Notes: a model not told the origin generated them from the letters alone. Counted from the first letter of the stretch, positions 1 through 9,112 are shown. The stretch is 64,000 bases of DNA from Halomonas sp. LR3S48 (GCF_025725665.1 NZ_CP107009.1:3658001-3722000); one strand, 5' to 3'. A program made the numbers and translations.

Positions 1-832
1 AGCGAGCACCCAAGCGCAGCGCCGCGTGGCGGTTCACGTCCTTGTACAGCAGATATCGGAACGGCCCCGGGCCCCCGGCATAGCAGGCCTGTGGGCAGAA
101 GGCACGCAGCCACATGAAATCGCCAGCCTCGACCTCGACCCAGTCCTGGTTGAGGTGATAGACCGCCTTGCCCTCGAGCACGTAGAGACCATGCTCCATG
201 ACGTGTGTCTCGTCGAAGGGGATCACCGCCCCGGGCTGGAAAGTGACGATGTTGACGTGCATGTCGTGGCGCACATCGGCCGGGTCGACGAAGCGCGTGG
301 TAGCCCAGCGACCTTCGGTGCCGGGCATCGGGTTGGGCTCGAGATCGTTCTCGTTGACCACGAAGGCCTGCGGCACCTCGATGCCCTCGACGTATTCGTA
401 GGCCTTGCGCACCCAATGGAAGCGCACCGGCGCATGGGACTCATTGCGCAGCTGCCAGTGGCAGCCCGGCGGCAGGAAGGCGTAGCCGCCCGGCGCCATC
501 TCGTGGCGCTCGCCGGCGACGGTCAGGGTCATCTCGCCCTCGACCACGAACAGCACGCCTTCGGCGGCGGGGTCGAGCTCGGGGCGCTCGCTGCCGCCCC
601 CCGGGCTCACCTCCATGATGTACTGCGAGAAGGTCTCGGCGAAACCGGAGAGCGGGCGCGCCAGCACCCACAGCCGGGTCTCCTCCCAGAACGGCAGGTT
701 GCTGGTCACGATGTCGCCCATCACCCCCTTGGGAATGAAGGCGTAGGCCTCGGTGAACACCGCCCGATCGGAGAGCAGTTGGGTCTGGGGCGGGTGTCCG
801 CCGTGGGGAGCGTAGTAGGTGCGTTGGCTCAT
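1..832 (-). CDS. allE: (S)-ureidoglycine aminohydrolase, 3' end cut by window edge
   Basis: Reading the minus strand from the ATG at 832 gives 277 residues, open through the window edge and starting MSQRTYYAPHGG. The protein is a double-cupin of the YlbA/UGHY family (E. coli about 261 residues), so only a short tail can be missing. Family knowledge: it releases ammonia from (S)-ureidoglycine to give (S)-ureidoglycolate, with Mn bound by the C-terminal cupin. The His/Glu-rich stretch around VIPFDETHVMEHGLYVLEG fits that metal site. An AAGGAT ribosome-binding sequence precedes the start. puuE lies just upstream on the same strand, so the two probably form one operon, transcribed leftwards from the operator-rich gap at 1857-2430. 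Confidence 0.88.
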   Translation of the reverse strand, partial: MSQRTYYAPHGGHPPQTQLLSDRAVFTEAYAFIPKGVMGDIVTSNLPFWEETRLWVLARPLSGFAETFSQYIMEVSPGGGSERPELDPAAEGVLFVVEGEMTLTVAGERHEMAPGGYAFLPPGCHWQLRNESHAPVRFHWVRKAYEYVEGIEVPQAFVVNENDLEPNPMPGTEGRWATTRFVDPADVRHDMHVNIVTFQPGAVIPFDETHVMEHGLYVLEGKAVYHLNQDWVEVEAGDFMWLRAFCPQACYAGGPGPFRYLLYKDVNRHAALRLGAR

Positions 833-923
833 ATGAGATCCTTAACGATGAAGTTGGCCAACCTTGTCGGTACTCGGGGTGACCCGGCGACAAGCAGTCA
901 GGCAGTCCTGTCGGGATTCGGAG

Positions 924-1856
924 TTATCGCGCCGGCGCCGGATGGTGCTCCATCCAGTGCTTGGCGATATCCACACGGCGCGTCACCCAGACCCGGTCGT
1001 GCGCCTCGATATGGTCGAGGAAACGCTGCAGGGCACGGAAGCGGCCGGGGCGACCAAGCAAGCGGCAGTGCATGCCCACCGAGAGCATCTTGGGCGATTC
1101 ATCTCCCTCGGCGTACAGCACGTCGAAGGCGTCGCGCAGGTAGGTGAAGAAGTGATCGGCGGTATTGAAGCCCTGAGGTGCGGCGAAGCGCATGTCATTG
1201 CTGTCCAGGGTATAAGGCACGATCAGGTGATCGTGCTCATTGCCCTGGCTGTCCGCTGCACGAGTCCAGAACGGCAGGTCGTCGCCGTAGTAATCGCTGT
1301 CGTAGAGGAAGCCGCCCTCGTCGAGCACCAGCCGTCGGGTATTGGGACTGTCGCGGCCGGTGTACCAGCCCTGCGGTTTCTCACCGTAGAGACGCTGGAA
1401 GATCTCCATGGCGCGCTGCAGGTGCTCGCGCTCGACGTGCTCCGGCACTTCCTGGTAGTGAATCCAGCGGTAGCCGTGGCAGGCGATCTCGTGGCCCAAC
1501 TCCTTGAAGGCTTGGGCTACTTCGGGATGACGCTCCAGCGCCATGGCCACGCCGAACACCGTCAATGGCAGGCCGCGCCGTTCGAACTCGCGCAGGATGC
1601 GCCAGACACCTGCCCTCGAGCCGTATTCGTAGATCGACTCCATGCTGAGATGGCGGTCGGGAAAGGCGGGGGCTCCGATGATCTCGGAAAGGAACTGCTC
1701 GGAGCCGGCGTCGCCATGCAGCACGCAGTTCTCGCCACCCTCTTCGTAGTTGAGCACGAACTGTACGGCAATCTTCGCCTGCCCCGGCCAGTTGGCATGG
1801 GGAGGATTGCGGCCATAACCGATGAGATCACGGGGGTAGCCAGGACTGACGCTCAT
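924..1856 (-). CDS. puuE: Allantoinase, polysaccharide-deacetylase (PuuE) type
   Basis: The 310-residue protein matches the usual PuuE length (about 308). It has the family opening YPRDLIGYG, a NodB-like core (QFVLNYEEGGE, then HEIACHGYRWIHY) and the C-terminal SVGMHCRLLGRPGR block. Family knowledge: it hydrolyses allantoin to allantoate and is unrelated to the metal-dependent amidohydrolase allantoinase AllB. I chose the ATG at 1856 because GAGGAAG sits just upstream; an ATG at 2045 would add 63 unconserved residues and run into operator sequence. The gene is divergent from the racemase gene, and four TGTATACA-like boxes lie between them. It precedes allE. Confidence 0.93.
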   Translation of the reverse strand: MSVSPGYPRDLIGYGRNPPHANWPGQAKIAVQFVLNYEEGGENCVLHGDAGSEQFLSEIIGAPAFPDRHLSMESIYEYGSRAGVWRILREFERRGLPLTVFGVAMALERHPEVAQAFKELGHEIACHGYRWIHYQEVPEHVEREHLQRAMEIFQRLYGEKPQGWYTGRDSPNTRRLVLDEGGFLYDSDYYGDDLPFWTRAADSQGNEHDHLIVPYTLDSNDMRFAAPQGFNTADHFFTYLRDAFDVLYAEGDESPKMLSVGMHCRLLGRPGRFRALQRFLDHIEAHDRVWVTRRVDIAKHWMEHHPAPAR

Positions 1857-1929
1857 GAGCACTTCCTCTTGTTCTGTACTGCCGTTGCGCGGTACGCATC
1901 CAGCTTCGTCAGTTTCGCGCAACATAAAG

Positions 1930-1937
1930 TGTATACA
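1930..1937. promoter_or_regulatory. GntR-type operator box TGTATACA (puuE-proximal)
   Basis: Perfect 8-bp palindrome 74 bp upstream of the puuE start. The same 8-mer recurs at 2089, 2195, 9051 and 11333, always in ureide-locus promoter gaps. Confidence 0.7.
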
Positions 1938-2086
1938 ATACGAAAGATAGACTGTATCCCGATCGGCTGCAACCAGGCTTCGCACAGCGCCACGATGACC
2001 TGCATAGGCATCGCTAGCGGTTGGTAAGTGCCTCGCTACCTTCATCGCGACTCATCACGACAAGCGGCAAGCGATGCTTCACTAAC

Positions 2087-2098
2087 TTTGTATACAAA
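2087..2098. promoter_or_regulatory. GntR-type operator, perfect 12-bp palindrome TTTGTATACAAA
   Basis: This is the longest perfect form of the box in the window. It sits in the middle of the puuE/racemase gap, so it is a good candidate for the highest-affinity site. Confidence 0.75.
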
Positions 2099-2194
2099 AA
2101 TCACCCTTACTTGCAACCTTGTTCCTTCTTTTGGCCGCAGGCCTTGCTTACTAACGCCTTGGGATATGCAAGGGATCGGAGAGAGCCGTCAAAG

Positions 2195-2202
2195 TGTATA
2201 CA
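2195..2202. promoter_or_regulatory. GntR-type operator box TGTATACA
   Basis: Third box in the gap, with context AAGTGTATACAG, very like the box at 1930 (AAGTGTATACAA). Confidence 0.68.
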
Positions 2203-2380
2203 GTTTTACCAGGAAACAGTCGTCAATGAAGCTGTTACGATATTGATTACGACCTAAGTCTAGCCATGCGGTTTTTCACATGATGCCGCAAAGTCTCTGC
2301 AATTAATTGAAATTATTCGATTTCTATCAAAGACAGCGGACTCAGTGAAATTCTTGCGCTCAATGCTTCCAACGCCTATT

Positions 2381-2390
2381 TTGTGTACAA
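2381..2390. promoter_or_regulatory. Variant operator TTGTGTACAA (racemase-proximal)
   Basis: Fourth box, 40 bp before the racemase start. The centre has a single change that breaks the perfect symmetry, while the flanking TTGT and ACAA are kept. Confidence 0.5.
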
Positions 2391-2430
2391 AGAGATTTTT
2401 TATTGTTCACAAGAAGACTTCGGAGCTCGC

Positions 2431-3177
2431 ATGCGTCTACGCATCATCAATCCCAATACCACGGTCGCCATGACCCACAAGATCGGCGAAGCGGCGCGAC
2501 GCGTTGCGGCCAGAGACACAACCATCGTGGCGACGCAGCCGCTGGATGGCCCGGTTTCGATCGAGAGCCACTTCGACGAGGCCATCAGCGCGGTGGGCGT
2601 AGTGGAAGAAGTGCTGGCCGGGGAGAAGGAGGCCACCGACGCCTATGTCATCGCCTGTTTCGGCGACCCGGGGCTGCTGGCGGCCCGCGAGCTGACCCGC
2701 GCACCGGTCATCGGTATCGCCGAGGCGGCCTTCCATGCCGCCACCCTGATCAGTACGCGGTTCTCGGTGGTCACCACTCTCTCGCGTACTGCCATCATCG
2801 CCGAGCACCTGCTGGAGCAGTACGGTTTTCGCCATCACTGCCGCCGAGTCCGCGCTGCCGAGATCCCCGTGTTGGATCTGGAGGAGAACGGTTCGGCGGC
2901 GCTTTCGCGCATCATCGAGGAGTGTCGCCGGGCGCGCGACGAGGATGGCATCGGCGCCATCGTGCTGGGCTGCGGCGGCATGGCCGACCTGACCGACACC
3001 ATTTCGCTCGAGGTTGGCCTGCCGGTGATCGAGGGCGTCACGGCCGCGGTCAAGCTGGCCGAGGCCCTCGTCGGCCTGGGGCTCGGTACCAGCAAGCATG
3101 GCGACCTGGCATACCCGCGCCCCAAGGCTTTCAGCGGACGCTTCGAGAGGTACTCGAATCTCACCCCCGAGCACTGA
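2431..3177 (+). CDS. hpxA: Allantoin/hydantoin racemase, Asp/Glu racemase superfamily
   Basis: The 248-residue protein starts MRLRIINPNTT, the usual opening of the hydantoin/allantoin racemase family. The two catalytic cysteines of the Asp/Glu racemase fold are visible in VIACFGDPGL and VLGCGGMADL. Family knowledge: the enzyme interconverts allantoin enantiomers, so that both can enter the pathway. I chose the ATG at 2431, preceded by CGGAG; an upstream ATG at 2383 would overlap the operator at 2381 and add unconserved residues. It is the first gene of a plus-strand unit with the two NCS1 permeases. The symbol rests on context (Klebsiella hpxA); a hydantoin racemase is the alternative. Confidence 0.83.
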   Translation: MRLRIINPNTTVAMTHKIGEAARRVAARDTTIVATQPLDGPVSIESHFDEAISAVGVVEEVLAGEKEATDAYVIACFGDPGLLAARELTRAPVIGIAEAAFHAATLISTRFSVVTTLSRTAIIAEHLLEQYGFRHHCRRVRAAEIPVLDLEENGSAALSRIIEECRRARDEDGIGAIVLGCGGMADLTDTISLEVGLPVIEGVTAAVKLAEALVGLGLGTSKHGDLAYPRPKAFSGRFERYSNLTPEH

Positions 3178-3296
3178 GACTCCCTGACCGACAACGACAC
3201 TCATAACAACACGCCTTGAGCACGTCTCGCCACAGAGCCCGAGAGCAACACCGGGCACAACCACAACACAGAGCAACGACTTGCGAGGACAGACCC

Positions 3297-4673
3297 ATGC
3301 AACACACCAACCCACACAGCACGGCGGCCGACCCAGCCTCCTTTGCGGCGGCCGAATCCGGCGCCACCAAGGCGCTGGGGGAGGAGTCGCTCGCGCCCCA
3401 GAAAACCCGCATCATGGGGCGCACCTCCTACTTCCTGGCCTGGTTCGGTGGCTGCGTGTCGATCGGCACCTTCGCCATGGGTTCCAGCGTGGTCGGCACC
3501 CTCAACCTGATCCAGGCGACCCTGGCCATCGCCATCGGCTGCTTCGTGATCGGCATCGCGCTGGCGCTGAACGGTGCGGCCGGCTACAAGTACGGCATCC
3601 CGTTCATGGTCCAGGCACGCAGCGCCTTCGGCTTTGCCGGCACCCGCCTGCCGGGCCTGGTGCGGGCCGTACCTGCGGTGGTGTGGTATGGCTTTCAGAG
3701 CTGGATCGGCGCCGGGGCGCTTAACATGGTCTCGGCCACTCTGTTCGGCTTCGACAACCTGATCTTCTACTTCATCACCTTCCAGTTCCTGCAGATCGGC
3801 CTGTCGGTGATGGGCTTCCAGGGCATCAAGTGGCTGGAGAACATCGGCAGTGCCTTCATTCTGGCCTCGCTGGTCTATATGTTCTATGCCACGGTGCAGC
3901 GCTACGGTGACGAACTCTCGGCCAGCCTGCTGACCATGGAAGGCTCCTGGGGCATGCCGTTCTGGGGCGCCACCATGCTGTTCCTGGGTATCTACAGCAC
4001 CATGATGCTCAACGTCAGCGATTATTCGCGGGAGCACAAGCAGGGCACCGGCCAGGGAATTCTCACCACCATCTACGCCATGTCGATCCTGCCCTGCACG
4101 CTGTTCATGGGTCTCATCGGCTACATGGTGTCCGAGGCTACCGGCACCGCCGACCCCATCCAGGTCTTCGCCAACGCCGTGGACAACACGCCGCTGCTGA
4201 TGACCACGCTTCTGTTCATCGCCTTCGCCCAGGTCACCACCAACGTGCTCAACAACGTGGTGCCGCCGACCTACGTGCTGATGGACGTATTCAAGCTGAA
4301 GTTCGCCACCTCCACGGTGATCGTCGGCCTGCTGGCCTTCGCCACCTTCCCCTGGAAACTGGTACAGCCCGACTCCGCCGCCGGCCTGCAGCTCTTCGTG
4401 CAGACCTACTCCGCCTTCCTCGGGCCGATCTTCGCTATCCTGGTGGTCGACTACTACCTGATCCGCCGTCGCACCCTGGATCTCGGCAAGCTCTACGATG
4501 AGAACGGCCCCTACCAGGGCGTCAACAAAGCGGCGCTGATCGCCACCGCCGTGGGCATCGTCGCGGCGCTGTCCTTCTCCGCCGTGTCCTGGTACGCCAG
4601 CCTGATCCCGGCGGGACTGACCTATTATCTGCTGATGAAGCACTGGGCCCCCTGCCAGCGCTTCCGCCAGTGA
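3297..4673 (+). CDS. NCS1-family purine/allantoin permease
   Basis: A 458-residue inner-membrane protein with about 12 hydrophobic segments. It has the nucleobase-cation-symport-1 signs: the GTFAMGSSVVGTLNL segment, KYGIPFMVQARSAFG and the late FLGPIFAILVVDYYLIRRR. It is likely a cation-coupled importer of allantoin, cytosine-like or related purine compounds. The start at 3297 (GAGGAC upstream) is preferred to 3216. It lies between the racemase and a second NCS1 gene on the same strand, so allantoin or another ureide is the favoured substrate. The sequence alone does not fix the substrate. Confidence 0.85.
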   Translation: MQHTNPHSTAADPASFAAAESGATKALGEESLAPQKTRIMGRTSYFLAWFGGCVSIGTFAMGSSVVGTLNLIQATLAIAIGCFVIGIALALNGAAGYKYGIPFMVQARSAFGFAGTRLPGLVRAVPAVVWYGFQSWIGAGALNMVSATLFGFDNLIFYFITFQFLQIGLSVMGFQGIKWLENIGSAFILASLVYMFYATVQRYGDELSASLLTMEGSWGMPFWGATMLFLGIYSTMMLNVSDYSREHKQGTGQGILTTIYAMSILPCTLFMGLIGYMVSEATGTADPIQVFANAVDNTPLLMTTLLFIAFAQVTTNVLNNVVPPTYVLMDVFKLKFATSTVIVGLLAFATFPWKLVQPDSAAGLQLFVQTYSAFLGPIFAILVVDYYLIRRRTLDLGKLYDENGPYQGVNKAALIATAVGIVAALSFSAVSWYASLIPAGLTYYLLMKHWAPCQRFRQ

Positions 4674-4722
4674 TCCATCGCTGCCCCGTCGCCCTCCGGC
4701 CATGCCGGATGGGCGACGCCCC

Positions 4723-6201
4723 ATGACAACAACGGTGACGACGATGAAAGACAACGAGCTGGACATCCAGCGTATCGACCCGACGCTTTACAATGCCGAC
4801 CTCGCCCCACTGAAACACAAGGACCGCAACTGGGGAGCGTTCGAGATCTTCAATGTCTGGTCCAACGACATCCAGAGCCTGTTCGGCTACACCCTGGCAG
4901 CCTCGTTGTTCCTGAGCTACGGGCTCAACGGTTGGGCGGTAATGGCGGCCATTATCCTGGCCGGGGTGATCGTCATGTTCCTGGTCAACCTGACCGGCAA
5001 GCCCAGCGTCAAGTACGGCATCCCCTTTCCGGTCATGGTCCGCGCCAGCATGGGGGTGCGCGGCGCCAACCTCCCGGCCATGCTGCGCGCGATCATCGGG
5101 ATCTTCTGGTATGGCGTGCAGACCTATTTCGCCTCCACCGCGGTAGCACTGTTGATCACCGCGCTGTTCGGCGCCGGCAACGGGGCCACCTTCCTGGGCC
5201 TTTCCGGCGTGGCCTGGGTCTCGTTCGTGATCGTCTGGCTGTTCCAGATCGCGATCTTCTGGCAGGGCATCGAACGCATCAAGCACTTCCTCAACTGGGC
5301 GGGCCCGCTGGTCTACGTGGTGATGGTGGCGCTGATGATCGTGGTCTGGTACCAGGCCGGCGACGAGTTGCTGCCGGCAATCAGCACCATCTTCAGCGCC
5401 GACGCGGAGCGAAGCGGTAGCGCCGTGGCCGCTTTCCTTGCCATCGTCGGCACCATGGTGGCCTACTTCGCCGCAGTGGTGATCAATTTCGGCGACTTCA
5501 CCCGCTTCGTGAAGACGGAACGCCAGATGAAGCTCGGCAACCTGCTGGGGCTGCCGCTCAACGTGGCCTTCTTCTCGTTCATCGCGCTGATCATCACCGC
5601 CGGCACCCTGGTACTGTTCGGCGATGCTTTGACCAACCCGGCCGATATCGTCGAGCGAGTCGACTCACTGCCGCTGACCATCGTCGCCGCGCTGACCTTC
5701 TTTGCCGCCACTGTCGGCATCAACCTGGTGGCCAACTTCATTCCGCCGGCCTACGATCTGGCCAACCTCTTCCCCAGCAAGATCAGCTTCAAGGTGGGTG
5801 GGCTCATCACCGCCGTGGTGGCCTTCTTCGTCGGTGCACTGTGGGTCTCGCTGATCAGTCAGATCGGGGTGCCGGGCTTCGTCAACGCGCTCGGCGCCAT
5901 CATCGCGCCCTTCTACGGCATCATCGTGGTGGACTACTACCTGGTTAAGCGCCAGCACCTCGACATGCAGCAGCTGTTCTCCTCCGAGCCGGGTAGTGCC
6001 TACTACTACGTCAAGGGCTGGAACCATCGGGCACTGCTGGCCTTTGGCTGCGCTGCGCTGTTCTCGATCTCTACCGTGCTGGTGCCGGCGCTGGCCAGCC
6101 TCGGCGGCTATGGCTGGATGATTGGCGCCGCGCTCGGCGGTGCCTTCTACTACGGCTTGATGCTGAGCCATCGCCCGGCGGCTGCAACGCCGGCAGTCTG
6201 A
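4723..6201 (+). CDS. Second NCS1-family permease (allantoin/purine type)
   Basis: About 492 residues with 12 predicted membrane spans. Shared family blocks are WGAFEIFNVWSNDIQSLFGY, KYGIPFPVMVRASMGVRGAN, INFGDFTRFV and FYGIIVVDYYLVKRQHLD. It is clearly diverged from the preceding permease, so this is not a recent tandem duplication and the two may have different substrates. Possible starts are at 4702, 4723 and 4744; the ribosome-binding signal is weak for all of them. The gap to the upstream permease is under 50 bp, and a hairpin terminator follows the stop, which closes the unit. Confidence 0.84.
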   Translation: MTTTVTTMKDNELDIQRIDPTLYNADLAPLKHKDRNWGAFEIFNVWSNDIQSLFGYTLAASLFLSYGLNGWAVMAAIILAGVIVMFLVNLTGKPSVKYGIPFPVMVRASMGVRGANLPAMLRAIIGIFWYGVQTYFASTAVALLITALFGAGNGATFLGLSGVAWVSFVIVWLFQIAIFWQGIERIKHFLNWAGPLVYVVMVALMIVVWYQAGDELLPAISTIFSADAERSGSAVAAFLAIVGTMVAYFAAVVINFGDFTRFVKTERQMKLGNLLGLPLNVAFFSFIALIITAGTLVLFGDALTNPADIVERVDSLPLTIVAALTFFAATVGINLVANFIPPAYDLANLFPSKISFKVGGLITAVVAFFVGALWVSLISQIGVPGFVNALGAIIAPFYGIIVVDYYLVKRQHLDMQQLFSSEPGSAYYYVKGWNHRALLAFGCAALFSISTVLVPALASLGGYGWMIGAALGGAFYYGLMLSHRPAAATPAV

Positions 6202-6219
6202 TCGAAAGCACTTGCAGCG

Positions 6220-6258
6220 AATGGCGCCTCCGGCCTGGCCGGGGGCGCCATTGTCTTG
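6220..6258 (+). terminator. Hairpin terminator after the NCS1 permease
   Basis: The inverted repeat AATGGCGCC (6220-6228) / GGCGCCATT (6244-6252) is followed by a T-rich stretch. It lies between convergent genes and may act in both directions. Confidence 0.7.
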
Positions 6259-6270
6259 TCTGAATAACGT

Positions 6271-7017
6271 CTAGGCGCCGAAGATCCGCTGCAGGTCCGG
6301 CGTCTCTTCTTCTTCCTCGACGATCGAGAGTGAGGCTTCGATGGCCTTGAGATGACGGCTCATGAAGGCGGTGGCCCGCTCACCGTTCTTGGCTTCGAGA
6401 AAACCGATCAGGTCGTCATGGTCGTGGGACTCGCAACCCAGATGCCCCGAGCTGCCGTAGACGGCAAGAATCAATGAGGAGCGCGAGCAGAGCTGGCCGA
6501 CGAAAGCGGCCAGGGTGGCATTGCCGGAGAGCTGGGCGAGGCGTTCGTGGAAGGCGGCGGAGAGCTTGATCGCGCGGCTCTGCTCACCCGATCTGAGTGC
6601 CTCGCGCTCACGCCGGGCCATGTCGCGCAATTCGCGCACGTCCTCGGCGGTGATGCGGCGGGCCACTTCGGGCATCAGGCCGCACTCCACCATCTGGCGG
6701 GCATCGAACACGTCCTTCGCCTCGTCGGCGGTGGGACGGGTAACGCTGGCGCCGCGCCGTGGCGTCAGGGTGACAAGCTGCTCCAGGGCCAGGCGCTGGA
6801 GAATCTTGCGAATGCCGGTACGGCTGATGCCGAACACCTCGGCCAGGGCGTCCTCGCGCAGTCGCGCCCCGGGGCGCAGACGGTGCTCGATGATGGCATC
6901 GCTGATCGTGCGATAGATCGCCTCGTGGCGCTCCGCCCCATCGCCGTTCTTGCCCATGCGCCGTGGCTTGGCCTTGCTCGAATCGCCTTCGTCGGCCAGG
7001 CTCTGCCGCTGGTTCAT
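6271..7017 (-). CDS. GntR/FCD-family repressor of the ureide locus
   Basis: A 248-residue regulator with an N-terminal winged helix-turn-helix (IEHRLRPGARLRED, then VFGISRTGIRKILQRL, about residues 45-80). A C-terminal all-helical FCD ligand domain follows, with metal-site histidines in AAFHERLAQLSG and MSRHLKAIEAS. A TGTATACG box lies 36 bp upstream of its start, which suggests autoregulation. The same box occurs at every divergent gap of the ureide locus, so this protein is the obvious candidate to bind it. The inducer is unknown to me; allantoin or a downstream ureide is likely. The C-terminus is acidic (VEEEEETPDL). Confidence 0.85.
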   Translation of the reverse strand: MNQRQSLADEGDSSKAKPRRMGKNGDGAERHEAIYRTISDAIIEHRLRPGARLREDALAEVFGISRTGIRKILQRLALEQLVTLTPRRGASVTRPTADEAKDVFDARQMVECGLMPEVARRITAEDVRELRDMARREREALRSGEQSRAIKLSAAFHERLAQLSGNATLAAFVGQLCSRSSLILAVYGSSGHLGCESHDHDDLIGFLEAKNGERATAFMSRHLKAIEASLSIVEEEEETPDLQRIFGA

Positions 7018-7051
7018 GGTCGCCCTCCTCGCATCCCATCACTGCCCATCA

Positions 7052-7060
7052 TTGTATACG
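7052..7060. promoter_or_regulatory. Operator box TTGTATACG upstream of the GntR gene
   Basis: One mismatch from TGTATACA, located 36 bp before the GntR start codon. This fits autorepression. Confidence 0.6.
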
Positions 7061-7139
7061 CTTCTTCCGCCAACTATCGAGACGCCCCCAGCACCGTCGA
7101 CAAGCGGGCTGGGGGGCGAAAGGGGCAACCGGCCTTGCC

Positions 7140-8342
7140 TTACTCCGACCAGGCAGCGATCGTCTCGCGCTCCTCGTCGGTCATCCCGGTCATATTGCCG
7201 AGCGGCATGTACTTGCTGGCCACTACCTCCTGGATCTTCTCGCGATGCCCTTCGATCTGCGCCGTGGTGTCGTAGATCACTCCTGCCGGTGCCGATCCGA
7301 AGCCCTCCTGGGTCGGGCTGGCCGAATGGCATGAGGCGCAGCGTGACTCGATGATGGCCTCGACCTCGGCCAGGCTCGGCCCCTCGTTTCTTTCGGCACC
7401 CACCGAAGCGTTATTGGATGGCATGCCAATCCAGAAGGCCACGGCGATGAGCGCCACACCGGCCACCGGGTAGGCGGGCTGGATCTTGCCGGCGTGCATC
7501 AGCACGAAGAACTGGCGAATCAGCGCACCGGCGAAGATGAACAGCGACATCAGTACCCAGGCGTACTCGTGGTTGTACACGAAGGAGTAGTGGTTGCTGA
7601 TCATCAGCAGCACCACCGGCAGGGTGAAATAGGTGTTGTGTACCGAGCGCTGCTTGCCGCGCTTGCCGTCCAGGGGATTGGGCGCTTCGCCCGCCTTCAT
7701 GGCTTTCACCATGCGCCGCTGACCGGGAATGATCCAGAAGAACACGTTGGCCGACATGGCGGTGGCCATGACGGCACCGGTGAGCAGGAAGGCAGCACGA
7801 CCGGAGAACAGGTTTACGCTGAGATAGGAAACCACGACCATCAGCACGGCAACGGCCAGGCTCAGGATCCCGTCGCGATCCATGTTGGGGCTGATGCGCT
7901 TGCACATCTCGTTGTAGACGACCCAGCCACCGAGCAGGAACGCCAGCGCCAGCACGTTGACCTGCCAGCCGCTCAGGTTGGCGGCCCATGCCCAGTCGCT
8001 GTTGGAGTTGACCAGGTAGAAGCCGGGGTTGGCCATGTACAGCAGCACGAACAGGGCAAAGCCGGAAAGCCAGGTGGTATAGGCCTTCCAGAACGACCAG
8101 TGCAGGTCCTCCGGCAGCTTGGCGGGGGCCGTGGCGTACTTCTGATTGTGGTAGAAGCCGCCGCCGTGTACGGCCCACATCTCGCCGAACACGCCCTTGT
8201 CACGGTCTTCAGCCGCCTTGGGCTTGCGCAGGCCGTTGTCCAGCATGACGAAGTAGATCGACTCGCCGATCCAGGCGATGGCCGCGATGACGTGAAGCCA
8301 GCGCAGCATGAAGTTGACGAAATCCAGGAGGTAAGCTTGCAT
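7140..8342 (-). CDS. puuD: Membrane-bound urate hydroxylase PuuD with C-terminal cytochrome c
   Basis: A 400-residue protein with an N-terminal integral-membrane domain of about eight spans and the family blocks WLHVIAAIAWIGESIYFV and MWAVHGGGFYHNQKY. A C-terminal cytochrome c domain carries the haem motif CASCH at residues 335-339 and a probable axial Met near 379 in YMPLGNM. Family knowledge: PuuD oxidises urate to 5-hydroxyisourate and passes electrons through its own cytochrome c to the respiratory chain, rather than making H2O2 like soluble uricase. It lies downstream of uraH on the same strand, 227 bp apart, so the two are probably co-transcribed. The ribosome-binding sequence is weak. 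Confidence 0.93.
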   Translation of the reverse strand: MQAYLLDFVNFMLRWLHVIAAIAWIGESIYFVMLDNGLRKPKAAEDRDKGVFGEMWAVHGGGFYHNQKYATAPAKLPEDLHWSFWKAYTTWLSGFALFVLLYMANPGFYLVNSNSDWAWAANLSGWQVNVLALAFLLGGWVVYNEMCKRISPNMDRDGILSLAVAVLMVVVSYLSVNLFSGRAAFLLTGAVMATAMSANVFFWIIPGQRRMVKAMKAGEAPNPLDGKRGKQRSVHNTYFTLPVVLLMISNHYSFVYNHEYAWVLMSLFIFAGALIRQFFVLMHAGKIQPAYPVAGVALIAVAFWIGMPSNNASVGAERNEGPSLAEVEAIIESRCASCHSASPTQEGFGSAPAGVIYDTTAQIEGHREKIQEVVASKYMPLGNMTGMTDEERETIAAWSE

Positions 8343-8569
8343 CAGGTTGTCTCAGCTTAGTTGTTGTTGACGCCGCATCGCGGAGCGCAGCCAGTTTTCA
8401 AATAAAGCGCCAGGGAAGCGTTGATCAATTTTGCGAGCGGGATGAAGCACAAGGCGCACGGCGCGCAGAAACCGGAGCCTATGGGGTATAGGTGAGGATT
8501 TCGACGGTCCGACGCTTCGGCACCGCGCAACGCAGTGATTCGCCCTCGCAGCCATTGATCAGCGTTTCC

Positions 8570-8923
8570 CTAGCTGCCGCGGTACGTGGAGTAGCCATAC
8601 GGCGAAAGCAGCAGCGGTACGTGATAATGCTGCGAGTCGTCGGCCACGCCGAAGCGCAACGGGATGACGTCGAGGAAGCGCGGTTCGTCTGCCTGGATAC
8701 CCTGCCGACGCAGGTAGTCACCGGCATGAAAGACCAGTTCGTATTCGCCCGTGGTGAAGTCACCTCCCTCCAGGATGGGACCGTCGCAGCGACCGTCGTC
8801 GTTTGTCGTCACTGTCTTGATTGGCACTCGCTTGTCGCCTTCGAGGCGCAAGACCTCGATGCGGATGCCTTCGCCGGGGCGGCCCTGGGCGGTATCCAGA
8901 ACGTGCGTGGTCAGTCGTCCCAT
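8570..8923 (-). CDS. uraH: 5-Hydroxyisourate hydrolase, transthyretin-like
   Basis: 117 residues, the normal length for a cytosolic HIU hydrolase. Both family signatures are intact: the N-terminal [14 protein letters not shown], with its active-site His, and the C-terminal [19 protein letters not shown] ending in YRGS. It hydrolyses 5-hydroxyisourate to OHCU, directly after PuuD in the pathway. The ATG at 8923 follows GGGGAG; the upstream ATG at 8992 would add 23 unconserved residues. It is divergent from uraD across a 189-bp gap that holds one TGTATACA box. Confidence 0.95.
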   Translation of the reverse strand: MGRLTTHVLDTAQGRPGEGIRIEVLRLEGDKRVPIKTVTTNDDGRCDGPILEGGDFTTGEYELVFHAGDYLRRQGIQADEPRFLDVIPLRFGVADDSQHYHVPLLLSPYGYSTYRGS

Positions 8924-9050
8924 TGTGTCTGTCTCCCCGTGGTTGGCCGGGGCAGGCTGCGCCCCGAATTCGATTTTGCGCGAGTCTACCACTCCGGCAA
9001 CTCACTGAAGACAGTTTTAGCTCTTCTGGTAGTACATTTCAAAGATTTTT

Positions 9051-9058
9051 TGTATACA
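9051..9058. promoter_or_regulatory. Operator box TGTATACA in the uraH/uraD divergent promoter
   Basis: A perfect palindrome 55 bp upstream of the uraD start and 128 bp from the uraH start. It is placed to control both directions. Confidence 0.7.
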
Positions 9059-9112
9059 CTTTACGTGACACGCTTCGAGCATCGCCTTGCAGCACTGAAT
9101 AAGGAGAACAGG

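Larger units (their letters stand above)
1857..2430. promoter_or_regulatory. Divergent puuE / allantoin racemase control region
   Basis: This 574-bp gap is clearly more AT-rich than its neighbours and holds no convincing gene. It contains four copies of a palindromic box centred on TGTATACA, listed separately, two towards each flanking gene. The short open frames within it lack ribosome-binding sequences and recognisable products. The likely role is a shared promoter region bound by the GntR protein encoded at 6271-7017. Confidence 0.75.

Noticed and set aside
2021..2257. Short plus-strand frames of 72-78 codons in the puuE/racemase gap
   Set aside because: No ribosome-binding sequence and no family. 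They overlap three operator boxes in AT-rich regulatory DNA.
3201..4766. 521-residue minus-strand frame antisense to the first NCS1 permease
   Set aside because: The same antisense artefact; the NCS1 permease signatures on the plus strand are clear.
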